This document shows positions 34,331-47,740 of a stretch of 64,000 nucleotides of DNA, one piece after another (within the stretch, counting starts at the first letter, position 1; every line of letters starts with the position of its first letter). The DNA is from Antedon mediterranea (Eukaryota > Echinodermata > Crinoidea > Comatulida > Antedonidae). Location of the stretch: the NCBI RefSeq assembly GCF_964355755.1, contig NC_092676.1, positions 28,440,288-28,504,287 on the forward strand, given 5' to 3'. The notes beneath the pieces were generated by a model that saw only the letters and a program-made list of their open reading frames with translations, was not told the DNA's origin and searched no databases. Both the position numbers and the translations under genes were made by a program.

Positions 34331-34619
34331 TTTTTTGTGTAATTTAGTGAGTATATACAAAGATGTGTAGGATTAGTTTACAAACCATTTGTTCTACACT
34401 TTGTTCTTGTTATTTCACAAATATAGAATTAAAAAGAAAGTCAACAAATTTAATTTGTAAGATTTGAATCAGCGAGTCGGAAACATAAAAAGTCAGAAAC
34501 TGTGTTGCATACAGTAGTCTTTGATTCACCTAGCTATACGTATCAAGGGGAAATATGGGGCTTCCTATGCCTGTAAGGGTATGGGTTATTAAAGTATGCT
34601 GTTCATAAAAGTGTACTGT

Positions 34620-34930
34620 AAAACTCTATCTACACTACTATCTAAAATGTGTGCCAATATATTATTATTATTATAATTATTTATTGCCAAAAACCAGTTA
34701 CAAACATACAAAAACACAGAAACTAAGGGAGTAGGCAGGAACCTAAAAGTGAACCTAATCACTATAACAAGAGTTCATGTTCCGTACTCCCAAAGTAACA
34801 ACAATGATATAATTATAATAAACTATATAAAAATATTTAAATAACAAATAGACGAATCAACAGCGTCAATATAGACGTGATGATGTCATATCACTACCAT
34901 ATTTGGGCATATCACTACCATATTTTGGTA
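34620..34930. mobile_element. CArG-MITE copy 14, interrupted by another element
   Basis: The left arm (CTCTATCTACACTACTATCT) stops at about 34660 and the right part resumes at about 34870 (ATAGACGTGATGATGTCAT). Between them is about 200 bp beginning ATTATTATTATTATAATTAT and containing AAACTAAGGGAGTAGGCAGG. This looks like a non-LTR or SINE insertion in reverse orientation with an ATT-rich tail. Confidence 0.6.
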
Positions 34931-37072
34931 GCTAAGCTGTGAGTACATCTGTATAGCATATTTGTAGATTCCGCTATCATGTCAATGAGGTAGTACTTAG
35001 TAGTATAGAAACTCATTGAGTTTGGTTTCAGTTATAGGCCTATAGTATTTGTTTAGTAATCTATAGAATATTCACAATGATGTTTACAGACTGAGCCATT
35101 ACCCAATAGGGGTGTTCAATAGATTTTCTTCTTTTCATCCGGAGAGAACTACTTTATGTTGGTTTATCCATGTGAGCAGTGCTCAATAGACTACCAACAC
35201 CACTCTTGGTATGTGTAGCTTTATCAGTTGCAAATTGGATGTAACCATTTAAAAACGCTGTAAATTCTTTTATGATGCGTCAAAATCAGTGAGCTACATT
35301 AATTGGTTTAGCAATTATTAGTAACAAAAAAATGATGTTTTACAACAATAAGTAGTTAACAACAAAAACGTTAACTAAAAAAAAATTGACATACCAAGTT
35401 TGTAGTACACTACACGATTTAGTACCTTTCATGTTGGGTTGATGTTTTTTTGGAGGTTTGCAGGATTTAACAATGCCCATTTTATAATGATATTGTCAAT
35501 TTTACAAGACACATGTCATTAAAAAAGCTTCTCATAAAATTCTTTATGAATAATCATTAAAGAAGTTAGAGAGTTGAATGGCCGACAGATCAATTATTTC
35601 TTTACCATTATTACTGTATATGCAACAGTAGCATGATATAATACAAAACAATAGCTTATTGTTATCTACATTAATCCAGTTATTGTTATTTCATAGGGTC
35701 TCTATCATTACACCTAATTGGTGATAATCAACAATTTATCATTTATACTTAACAAGCTAATAAAATACCCAAATGACTGACTGCTAAGTCTGGACCTCAA
35801 TCAAAGATTTTATACCGGAAGAATCAGGAAATGTTCCAAAATGCAGATTGTCTCTGATGGCGATTTTTGTTCTATTTTTATCAAAACTATACTTCCTATA
35901 AGATTAAGATGGTCTTGCAGAAAGAAATGGAACAAAAATGGAAAAATCTACGGTAATGGATAACCTGTAGTAATTGATAATTTTTTTCTAAATGTATTAT
36001 TTAATGTAGTTTGTCTGCTTTAAATTGATACAGTATAACATTCTATTTTTTATAGATTGAATTTTTCAATTTTAAGGCAACATGGTTTTTCAGTTTAGTG
36101 TATATATTTCCTGTATGTAATAATAATATTTCAGTATCAATCATTGAAGAAAACAAAAATGTTTGTCTTGTTTTTATAACCAAACTTACTCAGTGTGAAT
36201 AAAGTCTTCTCTTTCCCAATAAAAAAGTATGAAAAGAAATAAATTTATGAAAATAAAAAAATACTTTGCACAAGATTTGAATGTACCATATGACCTTTGA
36301 TTGCAACTAAGCATTGACCTTACCACCACCTCTCAGTTGAGCCTAGGTCACATGCTTTGTAGTCTTTATTATAGGCCCATTGTTATTTACCACAAAATAA
36401 CTTTATTATAAATCTGGTATTAAAATATTTTTTGGTTTTCAATTTCTTCATACATCATTTTTATTTCCGTTTACAACAAGGCCTACCTGTACGTTCAACT
36501 GAAATGTAAACTAAAAAATTTTGCTAAAACATAATTAATTGAACAAAATGATGGAACATTGATGGAGCTAATGTTGTGTTATCCTCAATGTCGAAAAAAG
36601 ATTTTGGATTCATCGTCTAGACTCTCATGAGTCACCAGTCTTTGTTGTATCAATGAATTGTCTTCGGTGGCGCTACCTAGTCTTCTATTCCTAATATTTC
36701 CCTTAAATATTTAGTCATGTCATGTCACGTACGTTGTTGCGTCGTTTCACAGTTATCATTTAAACTTTTTTGGTTTTGCGATCCATATCGATTTAGTTGA
36801 CTCATACATCGGGGCGATGTTCTAGGAAATGCAGTGAGAAATTGATCAGGTGTGTGTGGGTTTACGCGAGAAAAAACATTTGAAATATCTGCAATAATGT
36901 TTTTGTTTAATTTGAAATAATTAAGGAATGTTCTTTCCACTTTTGATAAAAATATAATGTATCACTACTAATGTTAATAATATCTGTTACGATCTTCAAA
37001 TCTCTAAATGGGAGAAAATCATCCTATTTTTGTGTGATTTTCCATTTTGTATTGTTTGTTGAATTGTATATA

Positions 37073-37932
37073 CCGTATATTTCGGTGTATAAGTCGCACC
37101 TGTGTATAAGACGCACCCCTAACTGAGAGTAAAATATCGGTATTTTTTATATCGTCGATGTATAAGACGCACCTTATATTTCATCAAAACAATGTTTTTT
37201 TAAATTGTAATCAATATTATTGTAATAATATATTTTGTTATATCTACAACGGCGTCCTTTATTTAGGTTTTTTGTTACCTAGGCTCGGCCGTGCCCAGCC
37301 TCAACAAGTTCTTTCTAACTTGTTATTCATGAGTTTTGCACCCGCAACAACATCGAGTGCATGACCGTGTGTGTAACACGATGTACGTGTGTGGGCTAGC
37401 CTCGCTCGATCATTTCGAGAGGGCGCACGTTTTCACGGACAATCGTATTCGATTAGTATCTATGTATCCGAGAAGTGTGTACGCTAGGTCCATGCTATAA
37501 TCACCTGGAGAATATACTAGTCGAATACCGTACACCATGTGGCCGCCCAAGAAGGGCTTGCGCTAGGGGTACGGCGGTCGGCGATCGTGCGTATAACTAT
37601 AAATAAATACTATTCCAATCGATTGTATGTAAACGTTTACAAATGAAATTTATCGGAGCGCCTAAAACCGCTCCATAATGAACAAATCTTTTCATCATAT
37701 TTAGTATAACATCATGCTAAAATGCCTTGAAAACTAGGCAGAAGCAGGTTGCCGTTAGTTAGTATACTGTAGCTAGGCCTAGCCTACTCAGGCCTAGCAA
37801 ACGAGGTGACAATAGGCCAATATGTACAATCTGTGTGGTGAGGCATTTATGTTCGGTGTATAAGACGCACCCTTAATTTAGAGGTCAAATTTGCGTGTCA
37901 AAAGTGCGACTTATACACCGAAATATACGGTA
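37073..37932. mobile_element. TIR element, about 860 bp
   Basis: Left end TACCGTATATTTCGGTGTAT followed by AAGTCGCACC; right end GTGCGACTTATACACCGAAA followed by TATACGGTA, an inverted repeat of about 28 bp. GTGTATAAGACGCACC also recurs near both ends. TA flanks are possible. The interior is more GC-rich than its surroundings but encodes no recognisable transposase. Confidence 0.8.
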
Positions 37933-38458
37933 CAGGTATATGGAATTTTTATTCTGAAATAAAGTGGTCAGTCAATGTAATACATGTTTTCTATCTGATA
38001 AATTAAACTGATTTTGGTTGTTGAATATTATAATAATCTAACTATACATTACGTTGGTGTTTTTTCATCTTCATGGTTTAAACTACTGTAAGCCAAGTAC
38101 AATTATAGGTTTATGTCTAGACATCATTTTATTCCATAGATAATTTGATTTGATTCCATAGATAAAACGGTAAAAGACACAAAAAAATGTAGAAGGGAAG
38201 GTTTGTTGGGTTGTTATAATCCACAGGAGGTGGCTGGTTGCTTAGACTGACTTGTAAGCAGTCGCCACCTCCTCAGCCATTGTCTCATATGGAAGCGCTT
38301 GTTACTTGGCCTTGGTGGTATGTTGGTACAGGTAGAACTTGCCAATAGGCCAAGGATATTGAATAAAGACTAGGTACTGTACACATGGTAAAGGCAAGCA
38401 TGAGTATTTGATATTGCAAAATTGGAGACAAATATTATACTGCAATTGGTATAGAGTA

Positions 38459-38595
38459 CCTTGCATATTGTGGATATGCTGTATTGTGGATATGCTGTAT
38501 TGTGGATATGCTGTATTGTGGATATGCTGTAGTGTGGATATGCTGTAGTGGGGATATGCTGTAGTGTGGATATGCTGTATTGTGGATATGCTGTA
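38459..38595. repeat. Minisatellite, 16-bp unit, about 8 copies
   Basis: Unit TTGTGGATATGCTGTA, with TAGTGTGG and TAGTGGGG variants. The minus-strand frame through it is a repeat artefact. Confidence 0.9.
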
Positions 38596-40084
38596 GATTG
38601 TAGAGGACAGTTTGGAGAGTTTGCTCCTGGTTGGTACAGTGTGCAGTGCTACTATAGAAAAAGTTGAGATGGGTGGAAGATTTTCTACTAAGCAAGAAAA
38701 TATGGAATAAACACCATATTTTGAAAGTATAGCATTATCTTGCCAACAGAAACGTGTCCACAGGAACTTGTCTATATGAAAAGAATCGATTTTGAATATG
38801 GTTTTTAAGAACCTCTAATTCTGGTCTGGAACATCAAATTAATGGTTTCTGTGGAGCAGTTTTTAGCTGAAATTTTTTTTTTATAAATTGTTTTTGTAGG
38901 CAATCAGGTTTATTTGGAATTTTCCAATTTTTTTTTTGTGGGTGCTTGATAACAATTATATTGATTTAAAAAATAATAATTTAGCTATTTTTCTATAAGC
39001 AGAAGCTCATCTTTAATAATTTAATACAAATTTATATTTATAAATTAAATGACATATTTATAGTTGATATATCTGTTCTATTCTTAATTAAAGAATGTTT
39101 TACCTTCTTCATAATAGAATAGTCCATGTGATATATTCTCCTACAAACATACAACAATGGTTGAATTTTCCAGTTATACATAGCTGTGGTCAGAAACAGA
39201 CAATTCCCTTATGTTTAGTTTGGCAAACAGAACTGATATTTAGAAAACAAATATTGTCTTACACTTTTTCTTGAATGTTGGTTGAGGAAATAAAACAAAA
39301 AATAATAAAAATTCTTAGCGTATTAGTTTAAATATTAAAATGGTTTTTTTCTTCTGATAATGTAAATCTTTTTTTTTTCAATTTAATTTATTTGAACAAA
39401 CAAAAATTATTAATGTTTGGGTTTAATATTATGTATTATTAATAATGTTTTCATGAATTATAAAGCATTTTTATTTGCTGTGATATGAAAAATAATTTTG
39501 TTATCTGTTGAATTTATTTGAACCAGATGTTTTTAGAATAAATAATTTCTTTATTTTTTAAATATTTATATTTTATTACCTGTACAGTATTTAATTGTTA
39601 TTTGCTAAGAAAATATACCTGTGTCAAGACGGGTGGCGTCATTTTTGCCAGCATGTTTTTAGATCTAACAGATTATTTTTTAATTTAAAAAATGAATTAA
39701 AAAACATACCGTCCCATTTCCATTATTCTCATACCCCATATGTGTATACAGTACTGTATACAATAGAAACAACTTTTAAGTTTCTTGTGAACTTTTTTCA
39801 ATCAATCATAATATTTTTTTAGTCATAATTAATAATGATAACCACGATAGCGTGTAGTACAGGGATTTTTACCAAAAAATTGTTAATTATAAAATATGCA
39901 GTGATGAACATGATATGCTTTGATGAACATTATTTTAAATGTTTGTGATTTAATTTCATACTAAATAATAGTCATAATAATGCTAATAATAATAACATGT
40001 ACTTATAAAGGATTTTTACAAAATACAAAAAAATATTAGAAAATATATTCTTTACAGTGATAAACATTAAATGGTCTGATGTAC

Positions 40085-40445
40085 ATTAAAGATATATTGT
40101 CCCCCTAAAAAATAATTTTTTAATTTTCTTTTTGTTGAATATGCCATTTTAATATCACATAATAGTAATATTCACTATGACCAAAAACTTGATAAAAAAA
40201 AAAACCCATTTTCTATCAAAAAAATGTAATTTAAAGCAAAATATACCTAAATTGTCTGGAAGACAATGGTTTTTGGTTGAAATTAACCATTGCTTCTGTC
40301 TTTTTATAAGTGAAATAATTATTTTTGATTTTTTTTTCTACAGAAGTGAATAACTTTATTAAAACTGCCAAATTGCCTATTCAAAATCTGATTTCATTAA
40401 TCTTTATTTTTTTCATGTTTTTGGGGGAAAATATATCTTTAAGAT
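40085..40445. mobile_element. TIR element, about 360 bp
   Basis: Left end TTAAAGATATATTGTCCCCC; right end GGGGGAAAATATATCTTTAA, with AAAAACATGAAAAAAA-like subterminal sequence. An inner inverted pair, ATTGTCTGGAAGACAATGG, is near 40250. Non-coding. Confidence 0.65.
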
Positions 40446-41039
40446 TAAGTGTTTGTGATTTAATTTTATACTAAGACACAGTACATAGAGGTAAATAACA
40501 GAAACATTCAATATGATGACACACAAGTCATCTTAGTTCCATTTGGTTATTTAAATTCATTTGCTTATTGTATGATACCTTAGAGATATTAATGTAAAAA
40601 AACATTAACACGTAGATACAACTAAACGACTGTGTAATGTTACCAAACATACAGTTATAATGTGTTAAAGCTTTCTGACATCATCACGTTGGACATTATA
40701 GTCCACAGAGACCCTAAATTAAAACGTCGTGTGATGTTTAAGGGTGTTTAAATTTCCCTTTTCTTAAGAGGATGTCACATTTGTCATTATATAAACAAAA
40801 GGAAGTCGTGGGCATCGCTAGATTCTTGTATTAACAAAAGACAAATTGGATTTTAGTGTTGATGTTTTGATTTCAATTCTGAATAAATAGTCTAATAGAA
40901 ATAGAAATAAAACATTATCTCAATTAAAAGATACCTTAAATTAAAGACTAACTCAAATATTGAATTTTAAAGATATTTTCCAAATTTAAGATTTTCACAC
41001 CCATAAATTGCAACTACTTCAATTGACCCTTTTAGTTAC

Positions 41040-41335
41040 AGACCCATTTAATTAAGCCTTCCTTAATCCAATTTTAAAGACCTCCCTAATTAAAAATATA
41101 AAATATCTCTATAAAGGCCTCCTTGATTGAAGATACCTTCGTTAAACACCTCCCCGGTCAAAGATACCACTTCCATTAAAGGCCTCCCCCCAATCAAAGA
41201 TACCAACCAGCTCCAATAAAGCCCCCCCCCCCCCCCCCAATCAAAGATATCACCTCCATTAAAGACCTTCCCAATCAAAGATATCACCTCCATTAAAGAC
41301 CTCCCAAATTAACGATTCCACCTCCAATTAAATTC
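41040..41335. repeat. Degenerate tandem array, about 35-bp units
   Basis: Units vary around CCAATCAAAGATATCACC followed by TCCATTAAAGACCTC, about eight copies. They are interrupted by a C homopolymer at about 41222-41238. Confidence 0.75.
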
Positions 41336-41965
41336 TTCCAAATACATTTTTAGTTTAATATTTAGGATGATCACACAATTCCAAAACATTTTAAATAATT
41401 TAAATTTTAAAAAAATCCAAGAATGATTCTGTTATAAACGATTAGAAACCAATAGTTGCTTTGACAGTTAAATATTAGTTTCACAAGTTTAAGTTGCAAA
41501 CGCGTTGAATATATTGTTATTTTACAATGGTTTTCTTCGTGATAATCTGTAATGTAACGGCAATCCCATACATTCTGATAAAACCAATAAATGATCATTC
41601 TATGATTATACAGTTTAATAGTTTAACACATCTATAAATTAATAATAATATTTATACACATAGTCACTGCAATTAATAATTAATAACAGATTACATTATT
41701 TATAGTAAGTCTGTATAAACATGTGGAGGTTATTTATTTAGTGTCATCATCACATAAATGAAGCTGACTGTGTAGGATTACCTATTCAATTATCACTACA
41801 GTAACAATATACATTAAACAAGAGCAATATTAATGTAGTTGTATTGTATACAGTTAGTATGCACTTTAGGAGATAACTTGGTTCTGTTTTTAGAACAAAA
41901 TAACAACAAACTGAGGATAGAATACAGTGTAAATACACATTGGTATTTACACTGTATTAATGAAT

Positions 41966-42131
41966 CTAAAGCTCTGTCTACACTATCAAACGTGACAAAA
42001 AAATGTGAAGTGCCCATAATGGACACGATGATATCACATCACTACCATATTTAAGCATATTCCTACCATAGTTGGACACGTTACACTTTTTTTTTGTCAA
42101 ACTAGTTTGTGTGTACAGTAGACAGAGCTCA
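41966..42131. mobile_element. CArG-MITE copy 15
   Basis: Left TIR GCTCTGTCTACACTATC; right end GTACAGTAGACAGAGCTC with a small insertion. The CArG centre is damaged (CCATAATGG). Confidence 0.8.
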
Positions 42132-43045
42132 AGAAAATTAAAAACATTTTAGTCTGGGGAAAGAGTCGCTGGTTAAACTATAGAATTATGTATCACAAAT
42201 TCTGATAATGCCGAACCAGATATGATATTGTTATAAACACTATACAGCAGACATCTTAATTTAAAAGGACACTATTCTGATGGCAGAATAAAGGAAAAAA
42301 TACATTTTTAACATCGCTCTTTTTTAACATTTCAACAATTTTAAGTTCTTGAAATTATCCAGTGTTTGTTTCAGAGGTGAACTCTGTTAAACGTTGACTA
42401 AGTTGAAAATCGCAATTAAAATATCCATGTTTGTATTCTAATAGCGTGATAACAATGTAAAGAAGTGTATCCGCCGTGTTGCAATTGACTCTGGGTCCTT
42501 AAGATATAAACGTATAATGAAGTTGTCAACGTTCATGCATAAGACTCGTATGTTATGCAGATAAACTGTATTATTATGATTATTGTAAGTAGGAGTAACC
42601 ATTTCTATGGTGTACAGTAGTAGTATTAGTACGGAATTCATTTTAAGATGGCATACACTATATGCAATATCTGATTTATTTTTTATACAGGTAGGTGACA
42701 TTATGATAAATTAACAGTTCAATTATTATTATATTTATAATTATTTTAAATATTTTATTCATTTTGGCTTATGGTTCATTTTTATTAATTTTGTGTGCTT
42801 TTATTTTAAAGTAGGTAAAATAATTCTTAATTTTTATTTTATTATCACTGTATATTATTAAGCATTTTCTATGTAAAAGACGAAATATAGGAATTCCCGA
42901 AGTGCCTCGTCATTGTAGCCTATATAGGATTAGTCACTTAAATTATATTATTTTTTAATAGTTTTTGTGTTTTTAGTTGAACTCGGTAGCTCAGTATTTG
43001 TATCAATAAAATCGTTCGTTATTATTTTTGATAGGTACACAGTTT

Positions 43046-43168
43046 ATGACAACTTTGTATGTGAAGAAGCTGATATTGTTATTTGGTACTCCTTTCCTGT
43101 TCTTCACTTGGATCTTGGCTTATTGGCTGAATTTTAGGGATAGGCTTAGAAGATCACTTGTAGAGTAA
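43046..43168 (+). other. Small open frame with one membrane segment
   Basis: A 40-codon ATG frame starting MTTLYVKKLILLFGTPFLFF and ending with a basic RDRLRRSLVE. It would be a single-pass microprotein. The start context is poor (T at -3), and hydrophobic frames arise easily in T-rich DNA, so coding is doubtful. Confidence 0.15.
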
Positions 43169-43233
43169 ATCTTGAAGAAATTCAGTTCATATACGTAATA
43201 CTTTCTTTACTACTGTATGTCACTAGAAACTAG

Positions 43234-43392
43234 TCAAAAGCTCTGTCTACACTATCAAACTTTATGCGACAAAAACATTTGATGTCTCATATATGAAAAT
43301 GATGATGTCATATCACTACTATATTTGGGCATATCACTACCATATTTGGGCACATCACACTTTTTTTATAGTGTACAGTAGGCAGAGCTTTA
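43234..43392. mobile_element. CArG-MITE copy 16
   Basis: Left TIR GCTCTGTCTACACTATC; two right-hand units with CCATATTTGG-type boxes. The right TIR has a local change (TAGTGTACAGTAGGCAGAGC). Confidence 0.8.
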
Positions 43393-43849
43393 TGTTCACC
43401 TATAAAAATATGAGTGGCAGATTGCACTTGACATTGGATTTTAACTTTAGTATTTGAACATTATCCCTAAATCAAAGCCTGTTGCAATAAAGAAGATAGA
43501 ATTGTGAGGTCATAAGACAAAGTATGGTGTACCTTTAAATATAAAAAAGATTGATTCATTATTTTAACTTTTAAAGTCACCATCATCAATGATATCAAGG
43601 TTCTATGACCAGAATGTTTGATTTAGTGACATAATGCGGGTAATATTTGACTTTTCCCTCTCTCGTTTTATTGCTGATATTTGTTGGTTAAAGAGTAATG
43701 ACCTACTCGTTTACATAACTCTTTGAAATGTCAATTAAGGATTACATTAGTTTTTTATCAGCATAAAATAATCTGTACACATATACTATATTGGAATTGC
43801 AGAAAATTAAAAACAAAGAAGGAGGCCTGGATAAATTTGACAATGACAT

Positions 43850-44095
43850 TTTGACAAACAAAAAAAAAACCGACTTATGAGCCTAAAAAAATTGACAATG
43901 ACAATTTGATTAAACAAACAAAAAACGACTAATGAGGAATGGAATCTACTATAGGGTAGGTACAGTAAATCTATATTGTTAATACGCACCAACCAGAAAT
44001 GTGTTACTCTATCTACTTCACCGGTACCGTTCAAGCTCTGGGTCATATTCTATCTTCTTCACCGGTATCGTTCAAGCTCCGGGTCACAAAGTTTT
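43850..44095. repeat. Two short tandem duplications
   Basis: TTGACAATGACA...ACAAACAAAAAA occurs twice at 43838-43935. CTTCACCGGTACCGTTCAAG followed by CTCTGGGTCA occurs twice at about 44015-44090 with few changes. Confidence 0.65.
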
Positions 44096-44745
44096 AGCCA
44101 TTATTGAATATAACACTATGTTAGAATGAACATTTTACATGAAAAATATGTAATTTCTTTACAAAATGAACAGACGTCACATCCAGTAAATCTCAATTAG
44201 ACAAATACTTTATAGTAAGAACATTTTAAAAATAATAATAAAAATAAAAATAATAATAAAAAGATTTTGAAGCGGAAAATAGACAGAAATCGGCGAAAAA
44301 ATGTAAAGAATTGTTAGTTAAATAGAATTTAGGTACATTTAAAAGTGTTTTATCTTTATTATTGAACTCAATTTGTTCGTATGTGGACATTAAATTCTCA
44401 GAATATCTGATTTATATATCTAGCAAGCTTTGCATTGTTTTGTTTGTTTAACCTCAAGCTTTGCCTTTGAGAGCAGTAGACTGTTTACTTTAGCAAGGGG
44501 GAGAATAAGGAATCTATTAGAGTCAATAAAAATGCTTTACTTTATTCAAGAGCATTTTTATTATATAAATATTATTTAATTGTATTACATTTAAATATTA
44601 ACTCCTAGGGAAAAAACTGTAATTTGACTAAAATCATTATAAAGAATTTTACGATAAAACTTCAAATAACAATATATCTTTTGCTTTAATTTTATCAACA
44701 TATTGCAGGCAAAAAAACTGTAAAATCTATGTACAGTGCAGAGAA

Positions 44746-46485
44746 TAGGGAGGTTTCGCAACCTTACAAATACGATAACGAAAACGGATACGTCATACAT
44801 TTGTGAAACTTTTGAGCTGATCCCTATTTCATATTCGTAAAGCGTATTCGTGTTGACGAATATCACCAGTCATATTCGTAAGGCCAAATAAAAAAACATA
44901 CTTGTTAAGCGTCACCGCCCGCTCCTGATTATCCAGCCGCCTCTCTTTTTATTTTTTTTTTTTTACCGATATACAACGGAAAGTTCAGCGGCCCGGCCCA
45001 GCTGCAGAGTAGGGCTCGAAATTCACGCTAGCAAACTAGCATTTTGCTAGTAGATTCTTCATAATTGCTAGTTGAAAATTTCAAAACTAGCAAATGTTTG
45101 TTAGGCTAGTGTAATTTTTGAAAAATACGTACTTTTTAGCTTAGCCAACGCTAGCCGCCGATCGCTCTATGTCGACAACGGCAATTTGGTGAAAACAATT
45201 GTTTCATTTACACGCCGCCGATTTACGTCAAGGAAACGCGAATAGCACCGTGAATCATGTAATGTGGTAAACAGCAAGCTTTTTCCCCAACACATTAAAT
45301 CATGTGCATTTAGTACGTCGCTGAGGATTACATCATCAGTCACGTGATTACAGAATACGCGATTATCAATTTAGGGATTTAACGGAATAAATATTTTGCC
45401 TACACAGTGGTCGAAGCGCGTTTTTTTATAGGTTCGTATTAATATAGGAAACACCCCATACATAATGGACTCTACCAATTTTGCTTACGATGATCTCGCG
45501 CTCGAGATCGGCACACCACGAGGTCCTGTTGGGCGATGGGTTTCCTTATGCCTGGTTTACCTGTGGAATAATTACATACACTTTTTGCATCACAACTTTA
45601 AATACTGATTTACACAGCAATTGGCAAAGGATTCATCAAAGAAGAATGAATACGTTGAATAAAAATTCACTTAAGAAATGCCGTAAGCTGTTTTCAAACT
45701 ATAAATCAGCCCACTATTTAGTATTATTGCGACCAAATCATGCTTCTCGCGCGATAGGGAATTTCCTGGATAGATGAGTCGAGCGAGAGACGGCGGATGG
45801 CCGATGAGTGAGGCGGGGGTAGCAGCTTGGACGGATTAGTTAGCCTAGGGCCTACAATTTCGCTTGGTGGCAATTAAATTTAATGTTTTAATTACGTCTG
45901 GATATAAACAATACAAAACTCAATTTTGTCATAGGCAATATTATTTCATACATAGTCAATTTTGTTCTGTTTCGCATTTTAAAAGTTTGACGTTTCGTCC
46001 TAAAAAAAGTGGGCCAGAACGTCCACCGCGCAAAAATATACCTCCACAAAAAGGGAAAAAAAAAAAAAAACCGTCCCCCCGCCCCTGAAAATTTATGAGG
46101 GTGTGACGCTTAACAAGTATATTTTTTTATTTGGCCTAACTACAAAACGAGTATAGTTTTTGATCTATTTTGCACATTTTGCATTTGAATCAGGAATGAT
46201 TCATGATTATAATATAATTAATTTACTAAAATGCCAAGTAAATTTTGATAAATAGCAGTTTTTAAAGTTCTCACTCGCTTTTATGTTACGCTAGGCCTAG
46301 GCAGCCAAGCACCAAGCAATACGTACCTGCGCTTCGCTCAAATTTACCGCAGTCATATTTTGGACGGCGCCCTCAATATTTCGTTGCCATGCGAAACAGA
46401 TTTTTTTATGGCTTACGAAAACGAATACGTGTGTGTGACGTATCCGTTTTCGTTATCGTATTCGTAAGATTGCGAAACCTCCCTA
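44746..46485. mobile_element. 1.7-kb TIR element containing a second TIR element
   Basis: The outer ends begin GGGAGGTTTCGCAACCTTAC, continue with CGATAACGAAAACGGATACG, and are mirrored at 46430-46485. Inside, at 44881-46137, another element has ends AGGCCAAATAAAAAAACATA followed by CTTGTTAAGCGTCAC, mirrored at 46103-46137. Within that, near 45010, there is GGGCTCGAAATTCACGCTAG, which resembles a hAT-type terminus but has no partner that I can see. The frames inside do not resemble a transposase. Confidence 0.8.
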
Positions 46486-46645
46486 ATGTTTAAAAGTGAC
46501 AATAATAATTTATTCACCAGACTTTAAATCAAAATACAAATTAAAATATAATATATTCAATTTCTTTTTAACTATTGCAGTTTCTGATCATATGGTTATA
46601 TTTTTTCTTGTTTTTATGTTTTTCTTGATTTTTTTTCTTTTTCAG

Positions 46646-46761
46646 TTACCTTCGTTGGACTCTTCCATTTTTTCTGACATTATTTAATGCTTTTAGTTAC
46701 CATGACGACGATATAAATTACTATATAACTGGCAGAGTTTATATAATAATCATCATGTATG
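46646..46761 (+). other. Candidate exon, unknown gene
   Basis: Acceptor TTTTTTCTTTTTCAG and donor GTAAGT are both strong. One frame is open throughout, for 38 codons, with residues such as YLRWTLPFFLTLFNAFSYHD. It ends in phase 1, which fits the open frame at 50567. No upstream coding exon was found and I do not recognise the protein. It may instead be an untranslated exon of BCL9 or chance. Confidence 0.25.
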
Positions 46762-46854
46762 GTAAGTACCAAATATATTATTGTCATACAGTATTATTTG
46801 ATACATTTCTTATGTTATTATTTCTCCTTTATTAATTGAGCCTTTTTAAACAGC

Positions 46855-46921
46855 ATTTATAATATAAGTCTGGTGTAAAGAGGCTATGTTATAATATTAG
46901 TCTGGTGCAAAGAGGCTACTT
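46855..46921. repeat. Tandem duplication, about 33 bp, two copies
   Basis: TATAATATAAGTCTGGTGTA followed by AAGAGGCTA is repeated with one or two changes. Confidence 0.75.
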
Positions 46922-47432
46922 TAGGGTCATTTTGAGGTCAGTTAGATCCTATATTGATTATGTTTATGGAATGATTTTAGCTGAACTCTGGATATGAAAC
47001 ATATTGACATTTGATATTTAGCGTACTTAGCAATATTGTCTGGTTTGTTTGTATCATTAATTGTTAATTTATTTCCTCAACAGAAAATATTTGGTTTAAT
47101 TACAACTAGATAACCTTTTTTTGTGCCTTTTATTGGCTTTGTTAAAATAGGTTGACATTTTTTACGTACTTGAAGGTGCTACTGTAACTAATACAATGCT
47201 TAATCAATTACGATATTTAGTAATTACATTACTAATCAGAATTAAAGTTCTTCATCTTCATTGTCGTAAGTTTCACAATCAACAAATTGATTAATTAGGA
47301 GGCCTAAAAAAGCCTACTTTAAGTTGTGGCAAGTGTGACATTGACTGTGTATACAGTGTTAGTACACCTGAGTAACCCCCTACTCATCTCTAAGAATGTA
47401 CTACAGTAGATTCTTTTGAGCATTTTGTGTAC

Positions 47433-47740
47433 ATCAAATCAAATCAAATCAAATCTTTATTCATTCCATATAAAATAAATTGTACATGGAAAAATTGTTT
47501 TCCTCGACAGAAAAATAGGGTAAAACATTCATAATTACATCATACATAGAACAAATTTACAATTTAAAAACATTAATTAAAACATCCATCAACAGTAAAA
47601 CTTTAAAATATATATTGCATGTGCGCTATTATGATCTACAGTAACAATCTTTGAGTTAAAGATATGAGTTGAATTTGGTAGAAAAGACAGTCGGTTTCTT
47701 GACGTATCAGCTCTATACATTAAATGGTTCATAGTCCTTA
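47433..47740 (-). mobile_element. Possible 3' end of a non-LTR retroelement
   Basis: The plus strand starts with CAAATCAAATCAAATCAAAT, then CTTTATTCATTCC. Read on the minus strand this is a sequence ending in a pentanucleotide tail, as in CR1/L2-like elements. No reverse transcriptase is visible. Confidence 0.35.

Noticed and set aside
38435-38695. Minus-strand frame with repeated ISTIQHIHNTAYPQY
   Set aside because: Translation of the 16-bp minisatellite.
45481-46088. Frames of 98 and 74 codons inside the nested TIR element
   Set aside because: No transposase motif (DDE, hAT dimerisation or zinc finger) is visible, and they run through poly-A and poly-C tracts.
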